64,000 bases of DNA from Mycobacterium sp. OTB74 (GCF_029892685.1 NZ_JARXVD010000003.1:310001-374000), one strand, 5' to 3'. Numbered from the stretch's first letter, positions 28,406 through 38,212 are shown. Notes: a model not told the origin generated them from the letters alone. A program made the numbers and translations.

Positions 28406-29257
28406 GTGCACCTAACAGATCAGCTGTCGATGACGGACCGAACCGTCCTCATCACGGGCGGCGGCAGCGGTATCGGCAAAGGCATCGCCGCATCGGTGGT
28501 GGACGCCGGCGGAAATGCCATGATCGTCGGCCGTACCGAGGCCACCCTGAAAGCTGCAGCTGATGAGATCAACGGCGCCGGTGGCTCCGGCGAGGTGCGC
28601 TACCAGACCGCTGACGTCACCAACGAGGACGATGTCGCCCGGGCCGTGGCGGCCGCCGCGGCATGGAACGGCAAACTGTCCGGCACGGTGCACTGCGCCG
28701 GTGGATCGCTGACCGTCGGGCCGGTCACCCACCTGGACTCTGAGATGTGGCGGCAGACCGTCGACCTGAACGTCAACGGCAGCATGTACGTCATCAAGCA
28801 CGCTGCGCGTGAAATGGTGCGTGGTGGCGGCGGTTCGTTCGTCGGCATCTCGTCCATCGCGGCCAGCAACACCCACCGCTGGTTCGGGCCGTACGGCGTC
28901 ACCAAGTCGGCGCTGGATCATTTGGTGCAGTTGGCCGCCGATGAGCTCGGCCCCTCATGGGTGCGGGTCAACAGCATCCGTCCCGGCCTGATCCGCACCG
29001 ATCTGGTGGCGGCCAGCGTCTTCGAGTTCGAGCCGCTGCGTGAGGATTACGCGCGGATTACCCCGCTGCCGCGGGCAGGCGAGGTCGAGGACGTTGCGAA
29101 CCTCGCGCTGTTCCTGCTCAGCGATGCCTCGCAATGGATCACCGGCCAGCTGATCAACGTCGACGGTGGGCACATGCTGCGCCGCGGCCCGGATTTCTCG
29201 GCCATGATGGAGCCGATGTTCGGTGCTGATGCCATGCGTGGCGTGGTCGCAGAATAA
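28406..29257 (+). CDS. Short-chain dehydrogenase/reductase
   Basis: The product is 283 residues from a GTG at 28406, with AGGAG at 28396-28400; an ATG at 28430 is the alternative. The Rossmann motif GGGSGIGKGIA is at about residues 18-28. The catalytic Ser-Ser (GISSIAAS) and YGVTKSA (Y-x3-K) follow, and the C-terminal strand is TGQLINVDGGHML. These are the marks of a classical SDR of the enoyl-ACP or 2,4-dienoyl-CoA reductase-like group. It stands alone, with the two-component system convergent 26 bp beyond it. Substrate unknown. Confidence 0.85.
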   Translation: MHLTDQLSMTDRTVLITGGGSGIGKGIAASVVDAGGNAMIVGRTEATLKAAADEINGAGGSGEVRYQTADVTNEDDVARAVAAAAAWNGKLSGTVHCAGGSLTVGPVTHLDSEMWRQTVDLNVNGSMYVIKHAAREMVRGGGGSFVGISSIAASNTHRWFGPYGVTKSALDHLVQLAADELGPSWVRVNSIRPGLIRTDLVAASVFEFEPLREDYARITPLPRAGEVEDVANLALFLLSDASQWITGQLINVDGGHMLRRGPDFSAMMEPMFGADAMRGVVAE

Positions 29258-29283
29258 GGTGCTGAATAGTGTTGCGCCGCTGA

Positions 29284-29934
29284 CTATTTGGGAGTGACAA
29301 CGCCGTGATCGTAGGCATATACGATGGCGGCGGCGCGGTCGCGGAGGTCGAGCTTGGTGAAGATCCGCCCGATGTGGCTCTTCACCGTCACCTCTGAGAT
29401 GACCAGCCGTCCGGCGATTTCGGAGTTGGTCGCGCCCGAACCGATCAACTGCAGCACGTCGAGCTCGCGGGCGGTGAGTTTGTCTGCGGCATCGGGGGAT
29501 ACCGCGCCGGGTGCGCGGCGGTAGTCGCTGAGCACTCGGGCGGTCACCGCGGGGTCCAGATACGCCTCGCCACGGGCGACCGCCTGCACGGCGCGGATCA
29601 GTTCCTCGGCGGGTGAGTCCTTCAGGATGAACCCCGACGCGCCGGCGCGCAGCGCGCCCGATAACAACTCGTCGTCGTCAAAGGTGGTGAGCGCCAAGGC
29701 CGGAGGCCCGCCGGCCTCGTGCAGGGTCCGGATGCTGTCGACGCCGCTGACCCGCTTCATCCGCAGGTCCATCACAATCACGTCAGGACTGTGCTGCCGC
29801 ACCGCGCCGGGCACCTCGTCGCCGTCGGAGCATTCACCGACCACATGAAACCCGTCCTTGCGGCGCAGAATCCGGCGCAAGCCCGAGCGCACCAGCTCCT
29901 GGTCGTCAACCAGCAGCACCGCGATGTCAATCAT
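29284..29934 (-). CDS. NarL/LuxR-family response regulator
   Basis: The product is 216 residues from the ATG at 29934. The receiver domain has acidic residues at about 10-11 (VDDQE), a phosphate-accepting Asp56 (VIVMDLRM) and a switch lysine in FILKDSPAEE. The C-terminal LuxR-type HTH (LTARELDVLQLIGSGATNSE and the recognition helix in ISEVTVKSHIGRIFTK) follows. It overlaps the histidine kinase gene by 8 bases, so the pair is one operon. The facing MmpL gene and the palindromes at 31211-31243 make MmpL expression a likely target. Confidence 0.92.
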   Translation of the reverse strand: MIDIAVLLVDDQELVRSGLRRILRRKDGFHVVGECSDGDEVPGAVRQHSPDVIVMDLRMKRVSGVDSIRTLHEAGGPPALALTTFDDDELLSGALRAGASGFILKDSPAEELIRAVQAVARGEAYLDPAVTARVLSDYRRAPGAVSPDAADKLTARELDVLQLIGSGATNSEIAGRLVISEVTVKSHIGRIFTKLDLRDRAAAIVYAYDHGVVTPK

Positions 29935-31153
29935 GATTGGTCTCGTTACGGAGTAACCGATTTCGCACCTTCGCGCAGGGCAGGCCCGGAGTGGTGACGG
30001 GTACGGTCGCCTGCACCGTCCAGCCGTGTGGTCCAGGACCTGCGCGGAACTGTCCGTCGAGCACCTCGATGCGTTGCCGCATGCCGGCCAGGCCCGAACC
30101 GGACTGGGGCGCGTGCACAAGCCCGGGTGGCAGGACGTTGTGAACGCACAGGGTGGCCACACCGGCACCGACGGTGAGTTGCAGGCTGGCGTCGGACTGC
30201 GGTGCGTGTTTGGCGATGTTGGCCAACGATTCCTGCGTCACCCGGTAGAGGGCCAGGCCGATTCCGGCGGTCACGGTGTCGGGTGCCGGGTCGATGTGCG
30301 AGTCGATCCGCAGGCCGGCGGCGGCGAAGCTGGCGACCAATTCGGGGATGTCGGCCATGCCCGGTTCTGGCGTCAGTCGGGCCGGCGTAGCGTCCCGCGG
30401 CTCGGTACCAAGCAGGCCGACAGTACGGCGGATATCCGACATGGCCTGTCGACCAAGGCGTTCAGCGTCCAGCAGGCCGTCTACCGCGTCATCGACGTCG
30501 TTGTCCTCCTGCAGCGCCCGGCGGGCACCGGTCAGGTGCAGCATGGTCACCGACAGCGAATGCGCGATCACGTCGTGCACTTCGCGGGCGATGCGGCGGC
30601 GCTCGTCTGCGGCGGCCCGCTCGGCCAGATGGGCCTGTTGGTCGCGCTCCTGCAACACCAACCGCTGTTGCAGTTGCAGGATGCGCCCGATCATTGCGGC
30701 GATGGCAAGGAAGAACAGCAGGTACGCCACCGGTATGCCGAGGTGGCCCAGCCGGGACGCCGTAGTCAACAGTGCCGCCGCCGCTGCGGTGGCAATCGCT
30801 CCGTGCAGCACCGACCCGAGTGCGAAGACCTCGCCGAGCATGAACATCAGCAGGAACGGTGCGGCATCGTTTGTTACCGGCGGCCAGGACAGGAATATCC
30901 CCACCGCGGTCAGCAGAGAAGCTGCCGCCAACAACGGCACCGGCTTCACTCCGATGACGGCGAACACCACTATCGGCCCGATGGACAGCAGGAAGGCCAG
31001 GGCAAGCAGCCAGGGGTGGGTGAAACCGCGCTGCACCATGGCGGTGCCGGCGAGCAGCAGAGTGCCGGTGTACATCACCACCGGCACGGTGAACGGGAAG
31101 TCGAAGGGCACCAGGGCTCGCCTGCGCATGGCGATATCCCGGAGCCTGTCCAT
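29927..31153 (-). CDS. Two-component sensor histidine kinase
   Basis: The product is 408 residues from the ATG at 31153 (MDRLRDIAMRRRALVPFDF); the longer frame upstream overlaps the palindromic promoter region and is less likely. Four to six membrane segments fill residues 20-165. A HisKA_3 dimerisation domain follows, with phospho-accepting His193 in AREVHDVIAHSLSV. The HATPase_c domain has N and G boxes (TQESLANIAKHAP and GSGLAGMRQRIE). It partners the overlapping NarL-type regulator. The signal is unknown, but the integral membrane sensor suggests membrane stress or an antibiotic. Confidence 0.9.
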   Translation of the reverse strand: MDRLRDIAMRRRALVPFDFPFTVPVVMYTGTLLLAGTAMVQRGFTHPWLLALAFLLSIGPIVVFAVIGVKPVPLLAAASLLTAVGIFLSWPPVTNDAAPFLLMFMLGEVFALGSVLHGAIATAAAAALLTTASRLGHLGIPVAYLLFFLAIAAMIGRILQLQQRLVLQERDQQAHLAERAAADERRRIAREVHDVIAHSLSVTMLHLTGARRALQEDNDVDDAVDGLLDAERLGRQAMSDIRRTVGLLGTEPRDATPARLTPEPGMADIPELVASFAAAGLRIDSHIDPAPDTVTAGIGLALYRVTQESLANIAKHAPQSDASLQLTVGAGVATLCVHNVLPPGLVHAPQSGSGLAGMRQRIEVLDGQFRAGPGPHGWTVQATVPVTTPGLPCAKVRNRLLRNETNHD

Positions 31154-31210
31154 ATTGCCAGCGTAAAGGTGGTGCCACCGGAGTACATCATGCTTGGGCA
31201 GGCCCGCGTG

Positions 31211-31226
31211 TCCTACCACGGTAGGA
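31211..31226. promoter_or_regulatory. Palindrome in the kinase-MmpL divergent promoter
   Basis: TCCTACC-AC-GGTAGGA is a perfect 7-bp inverted repeat. A second dyad, GAGGT-CTC-ACCTC, follows within 5 bases (about 31230-31243). Both lie in the 134-bp gap between the kinase start and the mmpL start, the natural place for the NarL-type regulator to bind. Confidence 0.55.
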
Positions 31227-31287
31227 GGCGAGGTCTCACCTCCGGTACGACGCCTGATCGGGCCGTGAGCTCGTAGTTTCAGCTGCC

Positions 31288-34182
31288 ATGTGGGACTCCG
31301 TCGCGAGATTCTGTAGTCGGTACGCGGTAGTCGTCATCGGGTTGTGGGTGCTGGCCGCCGCGGCCGGCAATCTGCTGGTGCCGCAACTGGAAAGCACCGC
31401 GCACAACCACGCCAGGGGATTCCTGCCCGCCGATGCCCCGGTCAACGTGGCCGGCGTCAAGATGGACCAGCAATTCCACGACGGCACCGGCGGCAACCTC
31501 AACTACCTGGTGTTGGAGAGCGACCATCAGCTGGGCGCACCGGAGCGGGCCTATTACGACCACATGGTGGCCGCGTTGCGTACCGACACCGCAGACCTGG
31601 ATTCGCTGATGGACCTGTGGTCCGATCCGGTGACCGCGTCGGGCGCGCAGAGCACCGACGGCAAGGCCGTGTACACCATGCTGCGACTGCGCGGTGAGCT
31701 CGGAGCGGCCAAAGCCAACGCGGCCTTGGACTCTGTCAGGCGGGTGGTCGCCGCAGTGCCTGCGCCACCGGGCGTGCAGACCTATGTCACCGGACCCGGC
31801 GCCACCATTGCCGACGAGCTCACCGCCATCGACAAACAGATGCTGGTGATCACCGGCGTCACAGTGGTTTTGATCGCCCTGCTGTTGTTCGTCGTGTACC
31901 GGTCGGCGATCACTTCGGCGATCCCGCTGATCACAGTGGGACTGGGATTGGGAGTGGCCCGGGCGATCGTGGCGTATCTCGGCGAGCGCAACCTGATCGA
32001 GGTGTCGATTTTCTCGGTGTCCCTGCTGGCCGCGATGGTGCTCGGCGCTGCAACCGATTACGGCATCTTCCTGTTGGGGCGCTACCACGAGAAACGCCGC
32101 GACGATGTGTCGCACGAAGACGCCGTGGTCCTCGCGTACCGCAGTGTGGCTCCGGTGATCGCGGCCTCGGCGCTGACCATCGCCGCGGCGCTGTCCTGCC
32201 TGCTGTTCGCACGGGTCGGCATGCTGCGTAGCGCCGGATTGCCCTGTGCCATCGGCATTCTGACCGGCATGGCAGCTTCGCTGACGGTGCTGCCGGCGTT
32301 GATCGGTCTGGCCGGCCGGTACGGACTGGCGCAGCCTAGAGACAGTCGCCGGAGCTCGGGGCGGGGCTGGCGGCGGGTCGGCACTATGGTGGTCCGTTGG
32401 CCCGGACCGATACTGGTGACTTCGGCGCTGGCGCTGGCGGTCTTCGCGATTCCGGTGGTGGGCCTGCGGCTCGGATTCGATGAGCTTGCCGCGCAACCGG
32501 TTACCACCCACGCCAATCGCGGCTATCAGGCGATGGATCGTCATTTCCCGGCAAACCGGCTGCTCCCGGAGATCATCTCCGTCGAGACCGATCATGACCT
32601 GCGGAACCCCGCGGGCGTCATCGCGATCGAGCGGGTGAGCCGAAAGATCATGGAAATCTACGGGATTCGAATGGTTCAGTCGGCGTCACGGCCTGCGGGA
32701 TCATTGCCACAACAAGCGGCGCTGACCGATCAGGCCGGCACCATTGCCGACCAGCTTGACGGCGGCATGGCCCAGCTGAGTGCGCGTCTGGGTGTGGTGC
32801 GTCAGCTGTCGGGCACCGTGGACCAGTTCTCCGCAGCGATAACCCAGTTGCAAAAGGGTCTGGGTGGCAGCGTGAATGGCTTGGGGCAGTTGGGTTCCGG
32901 TATCGACGTCATGCACGGTGGCATGCAGCAGTTGCAGGACAACGTGGCTCAGGTGTCGCAGTACTTGGACCCGCTGCGCAACTTCACCAACGCCAACCCG
33001 AACTGCGCCGGCGACGGCATCTGCTCGCTGGTGCTCAAGGTGGTGCAGCCCGTGGACTCGGTGGTGGCAGCGACAACGGCGTTGACCAACAGCACCGTGG
33101 GCTTTGGCAACGGAACCGCTGACATGGCCCGGTCATTGTCCGGGGCCGAGGCGGCAGTGCGTTCGATGAGGGTTGCGGTCAACCAACTGGGCGCGGTCAC
33201 AACACAATTGACCAATACCGTCGGGGATACCCGGACGATGTTCTCGGGGCTGACCAACTACCTGCGCGGGGTGCGGGAGGACTTCGAGAACAGCGGCGAA
33301 GGTGGGTTCTACCTACCGCAGCGGGCTTGGCAGGACCCGCGGTTCCAGCGCGCGGCAGCGCTGTACTTCGGGCCGGACGGCCACTCGACCCGGCTGTTGG
33401 TGTACGGGGACGGCAAGGTGTTCGGGACCGACGGAGCGCAACGTTCGCCAGAGATCACGGCGGCGGTCCGGGAGTCGACCAAGGAGGGAACCTTGGTGTC
33501 AAATACGTTGAACGTCACGGGTTTTGGTACCGGAACCGCCGAGTTGCGCGGCTACGTCGCCGATGATTTTCGGTTGCTGGCCGCGGTCGCGCTGTCGTTG
33601 GTGTTCTTGATCGTGTTGGTGATGCTGCGCAGTCCGGTGGCCGCGGCAGTGGTGATCGGCACGGTGGTGGTGTCGTACGTATCTGCGGTCGGACTGAGCG
33701 CGTTCATCTGGCAGGACCTGCTGGGCAAAGACCTGCATTGGGCGGTGCCGTCGATTGCATTGATCGCCCTGGTGGCGGTAGGTGCGGACTACAACCTGTT
33801 GCTGACCATGCGGATGCGCGAGGAAATGTCGGCAGGCCTGAAGACCGGCATGATCCGAACATTCGGCGGTACCGGCTCAGTGGTGACGATCGCGGGAATT
33901 GTCTTCGGTATCACCATGTTTGCCCTGCTGTCCAGCGACGTCCTGAGCATCGAACAGGTTGGTACCACCATCGGTGTCGGCTTGATGGTCGACACCCTGA
34001 TCGTGCGGACCTTCGTGGTGCCGAGCATCGCCCAACTGTTGGGACCGTGGTTCTGGTGGTCGCCGGCACCCTTGGTGCGCGGGCTGCTGGTCCGAGCATT
34101 CGGTCGTCGTCCGCGGGTGGTGCGGCGCAGTCAACCCGCCGCTCGACGGCCCGCTGTCGCTACCGCAGGGGTTGGGGCTTAA
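31288..34182 (+). CDS. MmpL-family RND transporter
   Basis: The 964-residue inner-membrane protein has two halves, each beginning with a membrane helix and an extracytoplasmic loop followed by a five-helix bundle. The two conserved proton-relay Asp-Tyr pairs are present, in [15 protein letters not shown] (about residue 255) and [15 protein letters not shown] (about residue 833). The second outer loop is Gln/Leu rich, as is usual. MmpL proteins export lipids, siderophores or drugs; the cargo cannot be told here. It sits opposite the two-component pair, with the palindromic promoter between. Its 3' end overlaps the convergent CoA-transferase gene by 4 bases. Confidence 0.93.
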   Translation: MWDSVARFCSRYAVVVIGLWVLAAAAGNLLVPQLESTAHNHARGFLPADAPVNVAGVKMDQQFHDGTGGNLNYLVLESDHQLGAPERAYYDHMVAALRTDTADLDSLMDLWSDPVTASGAQSTDGKAVYTMLRLRGELGAAKANAALDSVRRVVAAVPAPPGVQTYVTGPGATIADELTAIDKQMLVITGVTVVLIALLLFVVYRSAITSAIPLITVGLGLGVARAIVAYLGERNLIEVSIFSVSLLAAMVLGAATDYGIFLLGRYHEKRRDDVSHEDAVVLAYRSVAPVIAASALTIAAALSCLLFARVGMLRSAGLPCAIGILTGMAASLTVLPALIGLAGRYGLAQPRDSRRSSGRGWRRVGTMVVRWPGPILVTSALALAVFAIPVVGLRLGFDELAAQPVTTHANRGYQAMDRHFPANRLLPEIISVETDHDLRNPAGVIAIERVSRKIMEIYGIRMVQSASRPAGSLPQQAALTDQAGTIADQLDGGMAQLSARLGVVRQLSGTVDQFSAAITQLQKGLGGSVNGLGQLGSGIDVMHGGMQQLQDNVAQVSQYLDPLRNFTNANPNCAGDGICSLVLKVVQPVDSVVAATTALTNSTVGFGNGTADMARSLSGAEAAVRSMRVAVNQLGAVTTQLTNTVGDTRTMFSGLTNYLRGVREDFENSGEGGFYLPQRAWQDPRFQRAAALYFGPDGHSTRLLVYGDGKVFGTDGAQRSPEITAAVRESTKEGTLVSNTLNVTGFGTGTAELRGYVADDFRLLAAVALSLVFLIVLVMLRSPVAAAVVIGTVVVSYVSAVGLSAFIWQDLLGKDLHWAVPSIALIALVAVGADYNLLLTMRMREEMSAGLKTGMIRTFGGTGSVVTIAGIVFGITMFALLSSDVLSIEQVGTTIGVGLMVDTLIVRTFVVPSIAQLLGPWFWWSPAPLVRGLLVRAFGRRPRVVRRSQPAARRPAVATAGVGA

Positions 34183-34826
34183 CCCAACTCCACCGTCAAC
34201 TCGGCGCCGGTAGCCGCCACCACGTCGTCGACACTGACTCCGGGGGCGGTCTCATGGAGGATCAACCGACCGTCGCCGGGGACGTCGATCACCGCCAGGT
34301 TGGTGATGATCCGGTCCACCACTGCTTGTCCGGTCAGCGGCAGTGTGCAGGCTTCGACGATCTTGGCGTTGCCGGCTTTGTCGGTGTGCTCCATCAGCAC
34401 GATCACCCGGGACGCGCCGTGCACCAGGTCCATGGCGCCGCCCATGCCCTTGACCATCTTGCCCGGCACCATCCAGTTGGCCAGGTCACCGGTACGCGAC
34501 ACTTCCATGCCGCCCAGTACCGCGGTGTCGATGTGTCCGCCGCGGATCATCCCGAACGACAGCGCCGAATCGAAGTACGCCGCACCAGGATTGACCGTCA
34601 CGGTCTCTTTGCCCGCGTTTATCAAGTCAGCATCGACCTCGTCTTCGCGGGGATAGGGGCCAGTGCCCAGGATGCCGTTCTCCGAGTGCAGCGTGACATG
34701 CACGTCACCCTTGAGGTAGCCGGGAATCAGGGTGGGCAAGCCGATGCCGAGGTTGACGTACTCACCGTCGACCATCTCGTCGGCGGCGCGAGCCGCCATC
34801 TGCTCGCGGGTCCATCCGGTGCTCAC
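34179..34826 (-). CDS. scoB: 3-oxoacid CoA-transferase, beta subunit (ScoB)
   Basis: The product is 215 residues from a GTG at 34824-34826, which overlaps the alpha-subunit stop (GTGA). The catalytic glutamate is Glu49 in HSENGILG, the signature of family I CoA-transferases. [10 protein letters not shown] and [10 protein letters not shown] are typical of ScoB. With the alpha subunit it moves CoA between succinyl-CoA and 3-oxoacids, feeding acetoacetate-like acids into central metabolism. The 4-base coupling with scoA implies equal expression. The pair is probably repressed by the divergent IclR gene. Confidence 0.92.
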   Translation of the reverse strand: MSTGWTREQMAARAADEMVDGEYVNLGIGLPTLIPGYLKGDVHVTLHSENGILGTGPYPREDEVDADLINAGKETVTVNPGAAYFDSALSFGMIRGGHIDTAVLGGMEVSRTGDLANWMVPGKMVKGMGGAMDLVHGASRVIVLMEHTDKAGNAKIVEACTLPLTGQAVVDRIITNLAVIDVPGDGRLILHETAPGVSVDDVVAATGAELTVELG

Positions 34827-35581
34827 TTGGAATCCTCTCGCACGGTGCGCTTTTCGATCTGCTTGTCCTGCGGCCCGGTGTGCACGATGCGCTGCACGAA
34901 GACCCCGGCCAGGTGGACGTCGTCGGGGTCGATCTCGCCGGGCTGCACCAGCTCCTCGACCTGGACGATGGTGATCCGTCCGGCCATTGCGGCCAGCGGG
35001 TTGAAGTTCCGTGCGGTCTTGTTGAAGACCAGGTTGCCCGCGGTGTCGGCGCACAGGGCATGCACCAGGGCGAAGTCGGCGTTGATGGACTCTTCGAGCA
35101 CGTAGCGCTTGCCGCCGAACTCGCGAATTTCCTTGGGCGGCGAGGCAATTGCCACCGAACCGTCGGCCGCATAGCGCCACGGCAGACCGCCGTCGGATAC
35201 CGGGGTGCCGACGCCGGCCGGGGTGTAGAAGGCCGGGATGCCCGCGCCGCCGGCCCGCATCCGCTCGGCCAACGTGCCCTGTGGGGTCAGTTCCACCTCG
35301 AGCTCGCCGGCCAAGTACTGCCGCGCGAATTCCTTGTTCTCGCCGACATACGACGCGGTGACCCGGCGGACGCGGCCCAGCCCGAGCAGCACGCCGAGCC
35401 CGACGCCGTCGACACCGCAGTTGTTCGAGAACACCTCCAGATTGGTGGCGGACGACGCGGCGAGCGCGTCGATCAGCTGGTCCGGGATGCCGCAGAGGCC
35501 GAACCCGCCGACAGCCAGAGTGGCGCCGTCGGCGATGTCGGCGACCGCTTCAGCGGCCGAGGCGTACACCTTCGAGGTCAT
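34823..35581 (-). CDS. scoA: 3-oxoacid CoA-transferase, alpha subunit (ScoA)
   Basis: The 252-residue product starts [33 protein letters not shown], whose glycine-rich GGFGLCG is the CoA-binding signature of subunit [12 protein letters not shown] and [13 protein letters not shown] are also family blocks. It works with ScoB as one enzyme. An operator-like 15-mer lies 17 bases upstream of its start at 35598-35612. Which 3-oxoacid is used (3-oxoadipate or acetoacetate) cannot be decided from sequence alone. The IclR partner makes an aromatic-acid or 3-oxoadipate role plausible, since IclR members often control such genes. Confidence 0.92.
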   Translation of the reverse strand: MTSKVYASAAEAVADIADGATLAVGGFGLCGIPDQLIDALAASSATNLEVFSNNCGVDGVGLGVLLGLGRVRRVTASYVGENKEFARQYLAGELEVELTPQGTLAERMRAGGAGIPAFYTPAGVGTPVSDGGLPWRYAADGSVAIASPPKEIREFGGKRYVLEESINADFALVHALCADTAGNLVFNKTARNFNPLAAMAGRITIVQVEELVQPGEIDPDDVHLAGVFVQRIVHTGPQDKQIEKRTVREDSK

Positions 35582-35597
35582 GGTTCTCCTGCGATTC

Positions 35598-35612
35598 GTT
35601 CATTCAGTAAAC
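35598..35612. promoter_or_regulatory. Operator 1 (scoA side) for the IclR-type regulator
   Basis: GTTCATT-C-AGTAAAC is an imperfect dyad similar to the perfect copy at 35708-35722, with the same 7-1-7 layout, 17 bases from the scoA start. Confidence 0.6.
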
Positions 35613-35707
35613 GCGGCTAACACTCTCCAACAGAGGCGATTGACATGGCAAGTATCCAAGCTGACGGCGGTAGAACTGTTCGCCTGATGACCGTTGCGGA
35701 TATATGC

Positions 35708-35722
35708 GTTCACTCAGTGAAC
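35708..35722. promoter_or_regulatory. Operator 2 (iclR side), perfect palindrome
   Basis: GTTCACT-C-AGTGAAC has perfect 7-bp arms with a single central base, 15 bases before the regulator's ATG at 35738. Two matching sites in a 156-bp divergent gap indicate one regulator controlling scoAB and itself. Confidence 0.65.
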
Positions 35723-35737
35723 GTCTAACATGCGGGG

Positions 35738-36493
35738 ATGCCGGGTTCGAACGTTGTCGCGCGAGTCAGTGCGATGCTGCGTGCGGTGGCCTCGGCTGAA
35801 CCTGACGGAGCTTCCACGACGGAACTGGGCAAGCTGGCGGGGCTGGCGCGGCCTACTGCGCACCGCCTGCTGGTGTCCTTATCCAACGAAGGATTGGTCA
35901 GCCGAGAGTCGAAGAGTGGGCGCTGGTCGTTGGGGCCTGAGCTCTACCTGCTCGGCGTCGGCGCGGCCTACCGTTACGACGTCACCGATCAGGCGCGTGC
36001 GGCGGTGAGGCGATTGGCCCGGGAAACCGGGGAAAGCGCCTTTTTCTCGGTGCGTCGTGGTGATGAGACGGTCTGCGTGTTGGCCGAAGAGGGCAGCTTT
36101 CCGTTGCGGTCCCACGTGCTGCACGTCGGCATCCGATTTCCGCTTGGCGTGGCCAGTGCCGGGCTGGCCATTCTCGGTCACTTGCCTGTCGCCGAAGTGG
36201 ACGAGTACTTCTCTCGATCAACCCCTGAAACAGACTGGGGTCCAAGTCATTCCGAGGCGGCGATTCGTAAACGCATTGAGCTGACCAGGCGCACCGGGTA
36301 TGCGGTGAACCCGGCATTGCTGGTCGAGGGCAGCTGGGGCATGGCGGCGGCGGTATTCGACAGGCGCGGCCAGCCGGGCTGGGCGCTGAGCCTGACCGGG
36401 GTCGAGACCCGGTTCCGCGCCGACCGGCGTCGCGAACTGGGCCGGCTGCTGCTGGAACATGCGCATGAGCTGTCTGGTCAACTGCAGGGCTGA
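35738..36493 (+). CDS. IclR-family transcriptional regulator
   Basis: The 251-residue protein has an N-terminal winged helix: STTELGKLAGLARPTAHRLLVSL is longer than the core, and the recognition helix is within LARPTAHRLLVSL. An IclR effector domain follows (from about residue 80), containing RFPLGVASAGLAILGHLP and the later GSWGMAAAVFD. It diverges from scoAB. The two 7-1-7 palindromes in the gap suggest it represses both and itself until a 3-oxoacid-pathway effector binds. The effector is inferred. Confidence 0.9.
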   Translation: MPGSNVVARVSAMLRAVASAEPDGASTTELGKLAGLARPTAHRLLVSLSNEGLVSRESKSGRWSLGPELYLLGVGAAYRYDVTDQARAAVRRLARETGESAFFSVRRGDETVCVLAEEGSFPLRSHVLHVGIRFPLGVASAGLAILGHLPVAEVDEYFSRSTPETDWGPSHSEAAIRKRIELTRRTGYAVNPALLVEGSWGMAAAVFDRRGQPGWALSLTGVETRFRADRRRELGRLLLEHAHELSGQLQG

Positions 36494-36535
36494 CCCCGTG
36501 ATTGGGCCGGCAGCGCGGTAGACGATTGTGGACCT

Positions 36536-37447
36536 GTGACCGGATCAGTGAGCAATGAACGCACCCGTATCGACTTCCCGTCCCGCATCGGTGTCTGGTG
36601 GGCCAGTGACACCTGGGCCATGCCCGACGCGCAGGCGGTAGCCCGCGATATCGAAGCCATGGGTTATGGCTCGTTGTTCCTGCCGGAGGTGGTCGGCAAG
36701 GAATGCCTGACTGAGTCGGCGGCATTCCTGGCGGCGACCGAACGACTGGTGGTCGGCACCGGCATCGCGAATATCCACGTGCGGATCCCCTCGGCCGCGG
36801 AAACCGGTGCCCGCACGTTGGCCGCGTTGTACCCGGGACGATTCGTCTTGGGCCTGGGCGTCAGCCACGCCCCGTTGGTGGAGTACGGCATGGGCGGCAC
36901 GTATCAGAAGCCGCTGGCCACCATGCGTGGTTATCTAGAGAAGATGGCCGCAGTGCCGGATGCCATTGAACCGGGGTCCCGGGCTCCGAAACTGCTTGCG
37001 GCGTTGGGCCCGAAGATGATTGAGCTTTCCGGCAGTCATGCCGACGGCGCGCACCCGTACCTGATCTTGCCGGAGGCCACTCGCGCCACGCGTGAGATCC
37101 TGGGACCGGACAAGTGGATCGTCTCCGAGCAGGCGGTGGTGGTCGGCGGTGACGACGACGAACAACTGCGTCGCGCGCACAGTCACCTGGAGGTCTACAG
37201 CGGCCTGCCCAACTACCGGAATTCGTGGCTCCGGCAGGGGTTCGACGAGAGTGATCTGGTGCGTGGCGGATCGGATCGGCTGGCCCGCGCCCTTGTCGGG
37301 ATGGGCAGCGTCGAGGAGGCCGCAGCGAAGGTGCAGGCGCATCTGGATGCCGGCGCCGACCACGTCGTGGTGCAGGTGCTGGGCGAGACCCCGACATCCG
37401 ACCCGCGGGCAGGCTTGCGCGAATTGGCGTCGGCGCTGGGGTTGTAG
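36536..37447 (+). CDS. LLM-class F420-dependent oxidoreductase
   Basis: This is a 303-residue luciferase-like TIM-barrel protein. Typical blocks are GVWWASDTWAMPDAQAVARDIEAMGYGSLFLPEV near the start (given here for its layout), VVGTGIANIHVR in strand 2-3, and GRFVLGLGVSHAP, in which the phosphate-binding glycines sit. In mycobacteria these use F420H2 rather than FMNH2. It starts 42 bp after the IclR gene, with a GTG (36536) or the ATG at 36551 as alternative. Substrate unknown. It is the last core-type gene before the accessory island. Confidence 0.85.
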   Translation: MTGSVSNERTRIDFPSRIGVWWASDTWAMPDAQAVARDIEAMGYGSLFLPEVVGKECLTESAAFLAATERLVVGTGIANIHVRIPSAAETGARTLAALYPGRFVLGLGVSHAPLVEYGMGGTYQKPLATMRGYLEKMAAVPDAIEPGSRAPKLLAALGPKMIELSGSHADGAHPYLILPEATRATREILGPDKWIVSEQAVVVGGDDDEQLRRAHSHLEVYSGLPNYRNSWLRQGFDESDLVRGGSDRLARALVGMGSVEEAAAKVQAHLDAGADHVVVQVLGETPTSDPRAGLRELASALGL

Positions 37448-37577
37448 CGCGCGGTAACGCGCGAATCAGTCTGTGGGACTGTCTGTTTCGTCGTCTTCGT
37501 TCTCGGGTGGGTACAGGCTCGGGTGGTGGTACTGATTCGTGCGGGTTCGGCTGCAGTTGGTCGAACAACGCTTTAAC

Positions 37578-37705
37578 TCACAAATGGGAACTCGGCGCGA
37601 TCTTGATGCCGTGGGCGGTCAGCACCCGGCAGATCGGCTCGACGCCGAAGCGGTCCTTATTCTGGTCGATATAGGTGTAGATCAGCGGGGCCGGCGGTCG
37701 AGCTC
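37578..37705 (-). pseudogene. Truncated OrfB of an IS6110-like element
   Basis: In the reading frame one base off OrfA, about 40 residues resemble the start of IS3-family OrfB: YIDQNKDRFGVEPICRVLTA then HGIKIAPS. The similarity stops at APS, where the family continues with a Tyr-Tyr motif. The frame ends two codons later at 37578, so the whole DDE catalytic domain is missing and the element cannot transpose itself. Confidence 0.75.
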
Positions 37706-38062
37706 CGCCGCGAAAAAAGTCGACGCCGATTTCAGAATTTCGTTGGCCCGCTTGAGTTCCCGGTTCTCTGCCCGCAGCCGGCGTAGTTCCTCGGCCATCT
37801 CGGTGCTCACGCCGGGGCGCTTGCCGGTATCGACCTGGTCCTTGCGGACCCAGCTCAGCAGGGTCTGCGCCGTCCCGATCCCCAGCTTGGTCGCGACCGA
37901 CTCGATCGCGGCCCACTCCGACGGGTACTCGTGCCGGACCTCGGCCACCGTGCGCACCGCACGCACACGCAACTCAGCCGGGTACCTACGCGACGACGAT
38001 CCTTCTGACATGACTCCATCCTTCACAAGAAGTGGAGCCTCCGGAAACGCCGGGGGGATTCA
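37583..38062 (-). mobile_element. Truncated IS6110-like (IS3 family) insertion sequence
   Basis: The 5' end of the element is intact. Its terminal sequence on the minus strand (TGAATCCCCCCGGCGTTTCC, ending at 38062) and the leader before OrfA parallel the left end of M. tuberculosis IS6110 as I remember it. All of orfA and the first 40 codons of orfB are present, then the similarity stops near 37583; about two thirds of a complete element is lost. This marks the left boundary zone of the accessory island. Confidence 0.8.
37682..38011 (-). CDS. IS3-family transposase OrfA
   Basis: The product is 109 residues from the ATG at 38011 (MSEGSSSRRYPAELRVRAV). The N-terminal helix-turn-helix covers about residues 10-60, with SEWAAIESVATKLGIGTAQT. 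The leucine-zipper tail is EELRRLRAENRELKRANEIL, and the end is FFAAELDRRP. It matches IS6110 OrfA along its whole length. A run of six T before the stop (in the codons for TFF, around 37715) is a plausible programmed -1 slippage site for making OrfAB. With orfB truncated the protein has no catalytic partner here; it could only bind ends or be silent. Confidence 0.82.
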   Translation of the reverse strand: MSEGSSSRRYPAELRVRAVRTVAEVRHEYPSEWAAIESVATKLGIGTAQTLLSWVRKDQVDTGKRPGVSTEMAEELRRLRAENRELKRANEILKSASTFFAAELDRRPR

Positions 38063-38212
38063 AGCTGCCGAGGCCCAGCGGGAACGAGGCCCAGATCGTA
38101 CGACCGAGGTCTGACTACGAGCCACCGGTTTATCGCGAAGGGTCATGGGCGCTCCTTTCGCCGGGATCAGGTTCATTGAATACTCGTGGCTGGCAAGCAA
38201 ACGCCCTGTGCG

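Noticed and set aside
33738..35105. 455-codon plus-strand frame across mmpL end and scoAB
   Set aside because: It overlaps three well-supported genes in other frames and looks like shadow sequence.
37682..38062. A complete active insertion sequence
   Set aside because: OrfB ends after about 40 codons and no right terminal repeat could be found, so only a remnant is claimed.
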